The notes under the pieces are model-generated. The model was not told the DNA's origin and searched no databases. It saw only the letters and a list, made by a program, of their open reading frames with translations. A stretch of DNA of 64,000 nt, taken from contig CM076259.1 of the NCBI GenBank assembly GCA_038380795.1, positions 27,262,977 through 27,326,976 of the forward strand. The letters are read 5' to 3'. Below, piece after piece: positions 1 to 20,160 of the stretch; the stretch's first letter is position 1; each line of letters opens with the position of its first letter. The position numbers and the translations under genes are program-made. Origin of the DNA: Pyrocephalus nanus. Its lineage: Eukaryota > Chordata > Aves > Passeriformes > Tyrannidae.

Positions 1-185
1 GGGTGGTTGGGCACTGGAACAGGCTCCCCAGGGCAGTGGTCACAGCACCAAGCCTGACAGAGTGCAAGAAGCATTTGGATGATACTCTCAGGCACATGGT
101 GTGATTCTTGGGGATGTCCTGTGCAGGGCCGGGAGTTGGGCTTCAATGACACTTGTGGGTCCCTTCCAACTCAGGCTTCTGGAAA
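1..185 (+). mobile_element. CR1 LINE, 3'-end fragment
   Basis: The sequence has the typical avian CR1 3' UTR wording: a segment on the gain of an accompanying 'CTCCCCAGGGCAGTGGTCACAGC' type block split here as GGCTCCCCAGGGCAGTGG, then AAGCCTGACAGAGT and GGTCCCTTCCAACTCAGG. It runs in plus orientation and is cut by the window edge on the left. A related, longer copy lies at about 55118-55365. The fragment sits inside the CASR intron. Confidence 0.85.
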
Positions 186-2099
186 CAGGTGTTACTGATG
201 CAAGGGACTAGGGCCAACACCTTCCTGCCTGCTCAGGTCATTTGTGTCAGAACTGGCTGATGCTGTGATGACAGCACTGCCTCTGGGAGAGCCTGAGAGT
301 TGGCCCTACATAAAAACAAGGCAGAACAAGATATTCCAAAGTAGACAGTGCTGAAGGAATTAAAGATTTGATACAGAAAGTAAAAATTAGAGTTTTGCTA
401 GCCTGTAAATGAAGATTGGCACATGGGTAGTTGGAAGTGAAAGGAAGATAGAAAAAACAGCGAAAAGCTATTGCTTCAGGGAACACTCATTTTAAGTATT
501 TTACAAATGGCTCTTTCAGAACTGACCTGGGCATATTTCCTTGCGATACTTGACCACTGGGTGTGACGACCCAATTGTGTACATGACCACTAATGGGCTA
601 ATGCGATTGCTAAGCTCTCAAGTCCTTGCACCTATTAGGGCATTATGAAGGAATCTTCTTCATGTGCTTTATTAGGAATCCAAAAAAAGAGAGGAGAATA
701 AGTTCTCAGCAATTCAAAATGAAAGGAAGGACTTGCCATCTTCAGTACAGTTGCCAGCTTTTTATCTTCACATTGAGCCATGAAGTGGAATTGTTGGCTG
801 CTCTCAGCATGGGCACTCTACCAAAGCAATGAGAAAGACATTTGGTACCCATCAGTCCAGAACTGTTTTACAGGCCTGGATAGAGCTAGGTAGACAGGAA
901 GTAAAACTCAGTGTGGGAAAATGTAAGTTAACTATCAAGACAGGATTCCTTGACACAGTGTTTGGAGAGATCTTTTATGGGGACAGACACCTAGATGTGT
1001 CCAGGTTCATGTCCCTTGTAAGACCATTTGACCTAGTGAGGAAACACGTCAGAAAGAAGCTGCAGAAGGAAGCCAAAGATATTAAACCCTTGACAAGATA
1101 TAGAAACTAGTTAAGGACCTGTCACAACTGAGATACTGTAAATGACAGCTCATAGCAGATCTGACGTTTATTTGCGTTTATTTAAGAATCAACAAGACTA
1201 GAACTTTTAACTGCTTGGTATCACACACTCACTTTCTCCAGAGCAATAGAGTCTGTCAAGGTGGAAGTCATAGGTTCATGCTGCGCAGCTCCTCTCAGTT
1301 ACCCTTCTCAAGCATTACTGGCCAAGATCGTTGGGCATTCCCCAGCATTTGTCTCCATGCATCTCCTTTATCTCCAGGATCTTTTCCTACTTCCAGTGTT
1401 TTTATCTATACATGATCTTCACCTTCTTCTTTCTAGCCCTGAGCCCTAGGATTTGGTTGCATCAGCCTCCTAACTGGTGGATCTGTCTCCTGTCTTGGTA
1501 CTAACTGGAGGATTCAGGACGTGCCTCTTTTCTCCAGCTGCTATCAAAATGTGCAACAAGCCCATACTGCTGGCAGCTAGGTTGTGCTCCAGAGGGCAAA
1601 AGTTCAGCTTTGGACATGCATGCACATGCAAAATAATCTGCTATCTGACAGCATTCAGAATTTAAATGGGTGGGTTTGCCTGCCACTGGCCTTAACACTA
1701 GTGACACAAAGTGTCTACTGTAGATCAGGGAAATGTGGAGAAAGGAAGCTGGCAAGGCAAAACAAAGGTATTAGGTGCTGTCTGTTAAAAGCCAGACAGC
1801 ATCCTTCAAACAGCTGAGTTACATCCAGTGAGTTAAATTGGAAAGCTCATAAACTCTGGCAGGTTAAAGGTAAAAATAAATAAGGCAGACCAAAAATAAA
1901 TAACCACGAACAGGCTGTAAATGGGGTAAAAGCTCATAAATCATTTTTTAAACACTTCAGCAGTAGGACTGTCTGTTGAGCCATAGATTATCACTGCAAA
2001 AGACAAGGTAAGGCCATGACAGAAGAAAAGTGTGCTCCTCATGGACAAACTTAAGAAGGTTTGTTTATTTATTTATGGGGGACTTGCAGAGGATCTGTC

Positions 2100-3350
2100 T
2101 GACTGAAGTGACTACAGAAGAAACTAGGGAACACAAGAGCAAAATGAACCTTGATACTTCAGGGCAAGTGAATGATGTTCACCAAATGTCTGCCAGAGCT
2201 CACAGATGAAGTAGCTAAAGAGCTGGCTATGGTGACCAATCCCTCACTTAAAACAGCCTTAGGCACTGAGGCCTAGAAAGCTGACAGATGTGACATCAGT
2301 TTCTAAACAGGTTCTGGAGGATCTAAGGAACTAACATAGCCCAACTGAGCCCATTGTTAGGAGCTGTGGTAAAAAAAAAAAAAAAAATATCAGGAAGGAG
2401 AAATAGAATATAGTGAGGAGGAGTCGCCATGACTTTTGTAAAGAGAAGCCCTACCTCACAAACCTCCTGAAGCATTTTGAAAGCACTGGGATAAGGAAAC
2501 TTATATTCATAGAGTGTGCTCAGGCTTCTTAAAGGCACCTTCTGGTAGTCTGTCACCAAATTCAGTCCTTATGTGGATAAACGGTTGAAATATAGTTAGC
2601 AAAGGATAAAAATAAATGGTGAGATCTGACTTATCACAAAAGAAATTAAAGAGATCTTTGGGGGAACTCCTTAGGTCTGTGTGAATAGTAGTCAAAAAAA
2701 GCAAATGTACTATTAAGAATGGCCACACTAGAAAAGGGACAGAGAGGTAAACAGAGTGTCCTGGGATCACTTCATTATCCCTTTGGTGCATCTCACTTTA
2801 GTATCATGTGCAAGTCTCAAAATTGATGAAGGAGACTAGGAAAGTCTGGGAAAGGGTCAATGGAACAGCTTCTGTACAAGATGTGGCAGCATCAGATAGG
2901 GCTCATCAGCCTGAGAAAGAGGTGGCTGACAAAGGTTTGTACAATCCTGAGAGGTATGGAAAAGGCAATGAGCAAACTGACAGTTCTTTGTCTTTGCCCA
3001 CATAAGCATAAAGGTCATCAAAAGAGATTAGTAGCTGCTCTGTTCCAGCAGGGATGAAGAGGTGCTTTGGTGCTTTTCTCGTAGAATGTAGATCTCAATG
3101 CTGTAGGAGGCTGTAGATACGAAAGGTTTGCACAGAACACAAATATGCAACATCATGGGAGAAAAATTCACCTAAAGGTTATTGAGTACAAAGACCTGTG
3201 GCCAAGGAAGTCACTGAGCTGCAAAATGTGTGAGTGTTCAGGGGCAGTATTACACTCCATTCTGCTCCTGCATAGGCGTTTGCATTTGGTCCCAGTCAGA
3301 AACAGCTAGATGTGCTGCTGGCCTGACTAATACAACTGTATTTATGTTAT
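2100..3350 (+). mobile_element. Old, heavily degraded CR1/L3-like LINE remnant
   Basis: Scattered blocks, such as ATGGAACAGCTTCTGTACAA near 2860 followed by AGCCTGAGAAAGAGGTGGCT, follow the order of the 3' region of ancient amniote CR1-like elements. Divergence is high and there is no open reading frame. The limits are approximate. An ordinary intron containing smaller remnants is the alternative. Confidence 0.4.
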
Positions 3351-6109
3351 GGTTTTATGATCCTCCTAAAAGAGTGGAAACTATATGACCCAGAATATGC
3401 AGCTTGGATAAAGCATGGGATGCTACAAGGCTGGGAATGGCCTAAGCAGGAATAATGGGAGGGTGAGATAGAGGGCAGCTTGCAAGTCCTTTCTGGTAAC
3501 AGGTGTTTTAATTAAAAGGCATTGCTATTCAACATGAAGCCTGTGACAGAGGGGGAAAAAAAAAATGAAAAACTACAGAAAGAGACATAGCTGCATCTGA
3601 AGACATAGCTTGCACTCCCCACAGGCTTCCACCAGCTGCTGAAAATGTATCCAAGCCACAAGGTCACCATTTCTTTCACAAACTCTTGGCTCCAGGATGT
3701 GATACACGTACCCCTGACACATGCACTTGCCCTGGCTGAAGCAGGGTCTTTTAAGTCTTTGTGGATTGAGTCCTGGTTATTTATGTTTTTATCTTTAGTT
3801 ACAAAACACAGTGACACACTTTTAACTATAAAGCCTTTAGCTAATCTTTGATAGACTGGTGACTATAAAATAGTGCTGTAATTATTGAGAGTCTACAACT
3901 TCCACTTTCAAAGTTTGGTGCTTATATGTTCCTTATCTGTTTAAACCGTGTTCTTACCCTGTAGAAAGCAGAACTTGTGCAATATACATATTTCATCCTG
4001 AGATTTTCTTGCTGTCTGTAAGAGGAACATGTTCTGGTAGTTGTTCTGTTACCATTTCATAAGCTGCCATTCAGAAATTTAGACTTGAAAGCAGGTATTT
4101 GGTATTTGCAGGTTTTGTTAATTCTGTTGTTCCTGTTGCCCCTCCCTTAGGGATTTTAATCAGGGCATGTGTCTTTTGTGCATGAACTGATACACTTGGG
4201 CTCTCCTACTCCTCAGATACAGCTGCAGAGTTGAGGCTGCTATACTGTGCCTGGGGAAAGACAACATCGTTAATTGCAGATCAGTGCTTTTAAATTAACA
4301 TTAACTGTCAGAAACACATATCAGGTCATACATGAGATGGTTTATAACCTGAATCCTCAGATGGGGGCAGGGGGGAGAGGCAGAGAGGTGTGTGTGTGTG
4401 ACCAAGGGAAACATCCTGCTAAACTAATCCTAATGACAGGAGGTAAGGCAAGGAAACAGACTAATTGAGATTAATGTTATGAAATTAAACAAACAAACAG
4501 AGGCATCCAGGGAATCCAGAAGTTTCTCCACCATTCATCCTGCTGACCCTAAGACCAGCGAGCCTCCTGCTGCTGCAGCTGGCCAAGAGAGGCAGGACTT
4601 GGAACAAAAGAATCTTCAATGTGGTTTTTGCAAGACGGTCTCCCTGTGTGTAGCAGCTGTAATAAAAGAAGGGCGAGGTCTGCACATCCTTCCTGTCTAT
4701 ACAGGTAGCAGTCAACCCAGCAGCGATATCCAGTCTGGATATCCTGGTGTCACTCAGCAGGGTACCACAGTGCTGCATCAGAGTGCAATGCTGAGTTGGA
4801 GCGAGGAGAAACGTGGCGTTTGGCTCAATGTAATGACCCAAATGAGAGCTGCAGCCGTCACCCTGTGGAAGGTGCTAGGAATGCAGCTTCCCTGCTTGGT
4901 ACCTACACTGCTGATGGACAAGGTTCCTGATAACATGTCCGAGATTGCAGCCCCAGTGCGGGTGAGGCCAAAGTGAGATGATGCAGTACAAGACAGCACT
5001 GTGGATCTGCAAACTTTGTCACCCACTCTGACCTCAGAGCTCCCTCTGCTTTTTCCTCACTGTTCCCTGATGGAGCTGGGCAACTAGCATCTTCCTGGGA
5101 ACCCCTCCGGGATGTGGGGATTGAGAGGGGAGCAGTGTCCTGTTTCCTTCCCCAGAGCAGGCAGTGCCTCAGCTCTTCAAAGCAAGGTGCCAGTGCAGAG
5201 TACCTTCTTTTGCTCTGTCCATCAGAGGGACAGGTCTTGGCTCTCCAGTGAGATCATTCCAGCTGCACTCCTTACAGGTGAGCTGATCTGCAGAGGAGGG
5301 CCAAAGAGAATAAGAAGACAGAAAAAATACTGCCTTTGCTGTCTCTCCCATTATTCAAAGACTGAATGCTGTGGCAATATTTTGATATCCTTCCATCAAC
5401 ATCACACAGGCTGAAAAGGTATTGCCAGCCACATCCTGTGTAATACTATCATGATATTTCCAGAGTGTCTCAGGCTGGCATTAATATAGGCAATTAGAGG
5501 AGGGTACCTCTGTAGCTCTGGGGATTTTAGCTTGAGATAGGAGGATCCCAAAAGGAAACAGAGAAAAATGAGACAATTTAGCAAAACTGGCAGGAATTAA
5601 TGAAGTGATTCAGTTCCCCTGTCCCTGTGTTTCCAGGTGAAAAGGATTCATCAAATCGGTCTCATCTGTTCTGTGTCTGTGCAGTGAAGAGGACTCTGCA
5701 TGCCCAGACAAATTGATTTAATTTTGTTTTTTCTTACGTTTTTCCTTCCAGAATTGTAAGTTTGGGCATTTGCAGGTGAAAGAGAGGGGAGTGGGCTTGC
5801 AAGCTGTTGCAGTCAGTAGAACCACATCAGCAACTACACCACAGTGGTCTAGAAACAGCTGAGAGCCAAGTGCCCTCAGAATCACCTCATATTTCTATAA
5901 ATCAGCTCTACAGAGAAAATATTGGAGAACATCCACAAAATGAGGGAGGCTGTGGGTAGAAATCTGATAAGCACATAAAGCAGCAACTAACTTTTGAAGA
6001 AAGGTGTGATGTGGATGAATTGTATCACAGTTGCCAGCACAGGCTTTCTTTCATGCTGCAGTTTCTTAGGTTTACCTGCCAGGTTATATAGATCCTGAAT
6101 TTTGCAACT

Positions 6110-6810
6110 GCAGTTGTCCCTGGGACTAACTGGTTTTGTCCACAGCATATTGGTTGACAGCCTGCTGAACATGAGCCAGCAGTGTGCCCAAGGTGGCCAA
6201 GAAGGCCAGTGGCATCCTGGCCTCTATCAGAAATAGTGTGGCCAGCAGGACCTGGGCAGTGATTGTACTCAGCACCAGTGAGGCCTCACATTGAATCCAG
6301 TGTTCAGTTTTGGACCCCTCACTACAAGAAAGACATTGAAGTGTTGGAGCAAGTCCAGAGAAGGGCAGTGGAGCTGGGGAAGGGTCTGGAACACTAGTCT
6401 TATGAGGCACAGCTGAGGGAGCTGGGGGTGTTTAGCCTGAAGAAAAGGAGGCTCAGGGAGACCTTAATGCTTTCTACAGCTGAATGAAAGGATGTTGTGA
6501 TGAGGAGGGGGTTGGGCTTTTCTCCCAGGTAACGAGTAACAGGATGAGAGTAAATGGCCTCAAGTTGTGCCAGGGGAGGTTTAGATCGAATATTAGGAAA
6601 AATTTCTTCACTGAAAGGGTGGTCAGGCATTGGAATAAGGTGTCCAGGGAAGTGCTGAAATCACTATCCCTTGGAAGAGTTCCAAAAATGTGTGGATGTG
6701 GCATTCGGGTATATAGTTTAGTGGTGAACAGCGTAGTGCCGTGTTAACAGTTGAACTTGATGATTTTAGTGGTATTTTCCAACCATAATGATCCTATGAT
6801 TCTATATGGC
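6110..6810 (+). mobile_element. CR1 LINE, 3'-end fragment of about 700 bp
   Basis: This is a 5'-truncated CR1 in plus orientation. It contains the end of the reverse-transcriptase ORF in broken form and then the 3' UTR, with recognisable blocks such as GGCCAGTGGCATCCTGGCCT, GGTTTAGATCGAATATTAGG and GGTGGTCAGGCATTGGAATA. It finishes with the characteristic CR1 tail repeats (ATGATCCTATGATTCTAT) at 6788-6806. It is an insertion within the CASR intron. Confidence 0.85.
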
Positions 6811-7511
6811 AGTTTAAAACACAAGATGAAAATTAGAGAGTGTACTCCTGGGGACAGGCAGAATGTGATTACTTGAAACTATGCAGCCAGGAGAGAGGAG
6901 CCAAAAAAAAAAAAAAAAAAAAAGTGTTATGAATTCTCCAGGCCTGTCATGTGGAGAATGAGCTTGATTTGTTGTTGTTTTTTTTTTACTGAAGTGCGTT
7001 TGGCTTGAGTTTTTTCAATCAAAAGTCAAGTTTGAGTTGTTTCTCAAGCATTCCTGTTTCTGAGTGATTGATCATTCAGAGATGAGAGTGGGAGTATTTA
7101 TGCAAAGTGTTTGCAAGAGCAGGGTGAGAAGGATGCATGGGTGACTGAAACACATCAGAGGCTGCTGTCACTTCCCTGCCCCTCACAAAAAGCTATGGGT
7201 TTGCAGATGTGGCTCAAAGGGGCTGAAGAAGAATGCTAAATGGATATTGGGGTAGCATCAGGAAGTGTTACAGATGGGTTGATGACCTCCCTGAGGGTCA
7301 TGATACCTTGGTGTTGTCTACAGGTTTGTACAGGCTCTCTGTGTGCATGTGATGTCTATGAGGGAAAGCTTCCTACTGCTGTGATTAAATGATTCTTAAG
7401 AGATTAAGGATTGTAGTAAAGTGATTCTTCCCAATTCTGTCCCCACAGCAGATGTATGCTGTGATAGGGTTGTAACACACAGACATTCAGTGTCTCTCTG
7501 TTTCTCTCTAG

Positions 7512-15630
<8,119 letters not shown>

Positions 15631-16165
15631 CAAAAGAAGATTGTGAAAATCACACCAGTCCTCCAGAGGAACTTGCTCACCTCTTGCTTCTGAATGGGAA
15701 AGACAACAAAGACACACCCCTGTGACACAGCCCCACCACACCTTACTGTTAGCACCAGCAAGGTAACACATGTTCCTCCAGAGGAAGGACTGTGTCTGGG
15801 GAGCCTTGGATTGAATTTGCATTTGCTTTATTGAAATCAGGACATCTCAGAAGGACAAGTGAAGATCGCCTCTGGTGGGGCTTAAGCAGAAATCTGCATG
15901 CTGCCTTGCCTCCATAAGCTTTTCCTGCCAGACTGCAACTCAGCTGACTATGGGAGGCATTAGGCAACTCCACTATACCCTGCTTTTACATTTATGTATA
16001 ATATTCCTCTTTCCCACTATGTATAATATTCCCTCTTTATCCAGTATATGTGATCTGTAACCATGTGCATCAGGACTCTCAGCTCTACAAAAGCAAGGTA
16101 CACGGTTTCACTTCAGGAAAGCACAGTCGTGGGGAAAATAAAAAAGCCCCCAACATCCTGCATGC
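15631..16165 (+). other. CASR: CASR 3' UTR (probable proximal end)
   Basis: This non-coding stretch follows the CASR stop codon and contains a canonical AATAAA at 16137-16142, so a proximal cleavage site about 15-25 bases further on is likely. A second AATAAA at 17316-17321 could give a longer 3' UTR. Confidence 0.6.
16137..16142 (+). terminator. CASR: CASR polyadenylation signal AATAAA
   Basis: This is the first canonical hexamer after the CASR stop codon, about 507 bases downstream. Use of the site is inferred from position only. Confidence 0.55.
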
Positions 16166-18222
16166 TGTGTACAGCCAAGGGTGGGAACATGTAAAGTATT
16201 TAATGTGACAGAGCGCCATGCTATTTATATTTAGTAATGTCCCAGTCTCCCCTTTCTGCCCAACAGGAAATATTGGACAATATCCTCCATAGACTCCATT
16301 GCACTAGACCAAGCTACTAGGTTCCTACTGGTTTCCTCCAGCTGGGGTAGCTTTACCTCCAGCCTGCCTGCTTTGGTGGAGGGGGAGAACAGCTTGTAAA
16401 CCCCCCCCCAGGAACGTTGTGTGAGCACAATGAGATGTATCCATGATTGATTATGTTGCTAGTAGTTGTACGCTTAACAAAGAGTTGCTTCTGTACTATC
16501 CCACATGGCATAAGTGGCTAACCCTTTCACACCTTAGTCAGTGTTGTACTTTGCCATATTAATCTGCCTCACACCTACACAGAGCATTGCACTAGTCCTG
16601 GCGGTTCTGCTGGGCCTGATACAAAGCAAATGAAACATGGAGAAATGGAGGAGTGAGGGATGGAGAAGTAGCTCCCAGAAGGGGTAGTGTGATTGCCAGA
16701 GCGGGTGAATATCTGAAGTGTGTGTGCTGGTAGATGACTGGATGAGGAAGACATACAGAGACAAACAGAAAAATTGGATATGTTTTGGCACCTATAGGCC
16801 ACCTACTAGGTTATTTCCCATCTTGAAGAGAGGGCACCTAGCACAAGAAGGGTGGACTGTACCTAAAGTAAAACAGTAAGGACTTCAGCAGAGAGCATAG
16901 CAGAACGTTATTACTCTTGTCCCACTCCCCCTAAAGCAGACATAAATGCTCCTGGTTTTGCAAGGCATGCCTGCTTTTTCTTGATCCATGGTAAAGCAAG
17001 AGAGTAATTAGAAGAGACATTTGTTGCAGCCTGATGAGAGAAAAAGCATTCCCTAACAGCCTGGCAGGAGGGGCTAGGGTTACATTGCAGAATTTATTTC
17101 CCCTTTTTCCATATTCCATGTGCAAGAACAAGCTTCATGTTGTCAGTACCCTCCCTCATCAAACATTAAGGTAGTCTAGACCACTATGGAAAGGTAGATG
17201 GGCCTGCAGCTCAGTGTGAGCAGAGACAAAAGGACTGTGTGTGAATGTGTTGGGGAAAACATCACAATTCTCTTGTTACTGTTTTTGCTTGGTTGTTCTT
17301 TTGCCAGGGCAGGCAAATAAAACTTACAGGTGACATTACTGCATAAAACCTTTGTTTTGCCACCTCCACTTGTTGTTGATAAGGAAGAGGAGTTCTTGAC
17401 TTGGGAGAGCAAAGTGCAAGTCCGGAAAGCCCAAGTAGCACACTCTTCAGACAAGTTATTTTAACCCTTTTGTTGATGTTACATCCCCCTTGGAGTGGGA
17501 TCACATTTTAATTACATCACATAAGAACCAATCCAACTTCAATTGTAAGGCTATCAACTTACAATATTTGATTAAATCTATGGCAGAGCTGGTAAAAAAA
17601 AAAAAAAAAAAAAAAAAGTGAGTTTGAAAACACAAATTCTTGTAGCCAAGATTTTTGGAAACCACATTCTATTCCTGTACCCAGTGAGAGCTGAGAGCTG
17701 CTTCTGAAACCCAGGTCCCTTCCCCAGGCTTGTGACTGTGGCCTCTAGGCTGTTTAGGGTACAGAATTAAGATCCATGATGTCCTAAATGCATGAACGTG
17801 GATGGACACTAGATGGCAGAAAGGGCTAAAAAAAGCACTTTGATTATGGCCCACACCTCCAAAAATCCCAGTAGTCAGGTAGTTTTAGTGCTAGTGGACC
17901 AACCCCAGTATAGTAGCCCTTGCAGTGAAGCTGACAGCACTGAAACATATAAAAGCTTAATGAATGAAATGAAAATGACACAGGATACAAACCAAAGATT
18001 ATGCACGAACACACGCAGTGTGAAAAACAGAAAGTCACCATGGGCTGCCTTGTCTGGAGAGCACTATTCACTGTCTATACACACAGTAGATAATATTGAC
18101 ATTTGAGTGCTTTTAATTCTTTTTGTGTTTTTCATTCTCTACATTTACTTAAAAGGAATTTATACCCTGGCACACAATGAGTTTCCAACAGCTGCCATAA
18201 TTTTTTAGCACTGACCAATCAA
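16166..18222. other. CASR-stefin intergenic DNA
   Basis: I see no gene here. The stretch contains an alternative AATAAA at 17316-17321 and an A24 run at 17594-17617. Open frames on both strands are short and resemble nothing I recognise. Confidence 0.6.
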
Positions 18223-18989
18223 GCTGTATTTGCTGGGAAAGCCCCATCCACCCTCACTGCACTCCTACCTAGAGCTCTAGGCCTCCAGCTCCACACGCTG
18301 CCATCGGCTGCTGCTGCAGCCGATGGCAGTGACACATACACTAGGCACACCCTAGGGAAGTTGAGTAAAAAAGGACCCTTTCAGGAAGGCAATTTGCAAC
18401 CAGACCCTTTCCCCATGCACAGAGAAGGGGATATGTTCTTATCTTGCCAAGTTCAGGAGGGGGTCTGGTCAGGCAGATGTCCAAAAGCCTGTTGGTGTGT
18501 CACACAGCACATACTGATGAAGACAAGGTGGGGAACATCCTTCTGGATGAGAGGTCAAGCCTGAGAATCTCCACTGGCATGTCCTGGCAGAAGATGACAC
18601 ATGGATAGCTGCCCTGTCCCACCCACCATGGCTCAAAAACCCGCTGGAGAGCATGCCCCGTTGTGGTGTTTCCTGAACCATTTGTTAGTGAAGCAACAAC
18701 AGAATGGAACAACTCTGTGGGGGGATTTCCACCAGCAAATCTGACTGATGGGCTGGGAACCATCCCAGTGAAGAGCCTGATCCTGCATCCCCCTTCTCCT
18801 CACAAACCCAGCAGAGCTCTGCCTGCCCAAAGCCCCAGCAAATCATCTTTTTTATAGGTGATAGCAGAGGAAAGAAACCTTCTTGCCCATTCTTGTTCAT
18901 GCTTCTCACCATGTCCTCCCTGTGAGTTCAGAAGCTCCATTCAGTTTCTAACATCTGCTGCTATTAAATTTAGGGTTGTATTGACCAAA
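18223..18989 (+). repeat. Unidentified dispersed repeat R2, copy 1
   Basis: About 767 bases here match 36054-36802 in the same orientation, from GCTGTATTTGCTGGGAAAGC to TTAAATTTAGGGTT...TTGACCAAA. By eye the identity is roughly 80-85% with small indels. There is no recognisable protein or CR1 sequence. A matching stretch of open frame in both copies (FVSEATTEW, then SLILHP and SRALPAQSPS) is noted, but it is not a known family. It could be an LTR or a fragment of the local duplications. It ends about 730 bases upstream of the stefin B start codon. Confidence 0.75.
18298..18329. repeat. Perfect 14-bp inverted repeat with 4-base loop
   Basis: The left arm is CTGCCATCGGCTGC (18298-18311), the loop is TGCT and the right arm is GCAGCCGATGGCAG (18316-18329). 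It lies inside repeat R2. In the second R2 copy (around 36127) the left arm is altered while the right arm is intact, so the perfect hairpin is specific to this copy. Confidence 0.85.
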
Positions 18990-19339
18990 TTTATGAAAGG
19001 ATGCTGCAAAGTGGGAGAAGGAAGGTAGGTGTTGAAGGAAGGTAGGTGTTTATTGTTGTTTTTGCAGGGAGTCTGGATGTTTAAACTGTAGGGACTGTAA
19101 AGACTGTAAAGACCTGAACATTCATCCTGAAATCTCCGCAGGGGGTTTCTCGGATTTGGATAATTCTGCACCTCCTTCGGTTTGCTCGCTGAGGAACGAA
19201 AAAATCAGCCTGGGAGAGGGAGCGATGAGCATGGCGAACGAGGGAGTCCTGAAGATGGAACTTTCCATGCGGCTAACGAGAGTATGCCGCCGCTGGAAAA
19301 GGTGACACACAGGAAAGGGAAAACGCATCAGCTGACGGC

Positions 19340-20160
19340 AGCCCTGTCCTCACGGGGGACTGCCACAAGGGCGCCGCCCGCTGAGGACGGGCTGCATCCC
19401 TTCCGTCAAGGGAGCAGAATAATTTCTGCCGGCAGCTTTTACTGCGGTTGCTGATTTGAGCTGTTTTTCTCTTCAATGGGCTGGCGGGCCGCAATCCCCT
19501 CGCCGACCTCGGGGAGCGCTGGTCCCGCCGGGCTGCGCTGAACTCCCCCGGCCTGGGCGCTGCCGGGGCCGATCCTCCCCCGCCCGCCGCCGCCGCCGCA
19601 TCGCCCCGCGAACCCCAAGGCTGCGGGTTCGAGCCCCGGCCCCGCCCCCGGCCCCGCCCCGCCGGCAGCCGCGGCTCCGCCCGCGGGGGAGGATCGGGGC
19701 GGCAGCAGGAGCAGGACCACCATGTTGTGCGGGGGTCCCTCGGCGGTCTGTCCCGCCACCGACGAGACGCAGCAGATCGTGCAGGAGGTGAGGGGCAGGG
19801 GCGAGCCCCAGGAGGCACCCGCGGGCCCGGGAAGGGGGGTCCTGTCTCGGTGTGGGGTCTGTCGGGGGGCCGGGGGTGTGCTCGGACATCGCTCTGCGCG
19901 GGGACACCGCCGCCAACCCCCCGGTGTAAAAGTCGTAGGGAATTGGGAATTGCACGGCGCATTCTCCGGCTCCCGGAGCCCTCCCTGTGCCCGCCTGGCC
20001 TGGCACGGCTCGGTTGAGTCCAGAGGAACCGTGGGCAGCGCAGGGAGGGCCAGGATGCTGCCGGCTCCGGCCCTGGAAGTGCGGGAGATGGGCTACGGCC
20101 ACCGGGAAAACCTCCTGCGGCCCGGCCCGAAAGGTCCACTGTCCTGAGCTCGAGGAAGGA
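19340..20160 (+). promoter_or_regulatory. CpG-island promoter of the stefin B-type gene
   Basis: The stretch is very GC- and CpG-rich around the first coding exon, with several GC boxes (CCCCGCCC type) at about 19640-19665 and no TATA box just upstream. That pattern fits a housekeeping promoter. The island continues into the first few hundred bases of intron 1. Confidence 0.8.
19722..19787 (+). CDS. CSTB: Stefin B-type coding exon 1
   Basis: The exon has 22 codons, from MLCGGPSA to QQIVQE, followed by donor GTGAGG at 19788. It encodes the N-terminal trunk that enters the protease active-site cleft. Confidence 0.95.

Larger units (their letters stand above)
186..7511 (+). other. CASR: CASR intron 4 (3' part), no coding exon seen
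   Basis: No part of this stretch encodes the ligand-binding domain expected from the preceding CASR exon, so that exon lies left of the window. Open frames here are short and resemble nothing I recognise. The stretch holds CR1 remnants (described separately), an A17 run at 2371-2387 and an A21 run at 6903-6923. It ends in a pyrimidine-rich acceptor, TTTCTCTCTAG, at 7501-7511. Confidence 0.6.

Noticed and set aside
4479..4976. 165-codon plus-strand open frame
   Set aside because: It lies in CASR intron 4, matches no family I know, is overlapped by antisense frames of similar length, and shows no splice or promoter support.
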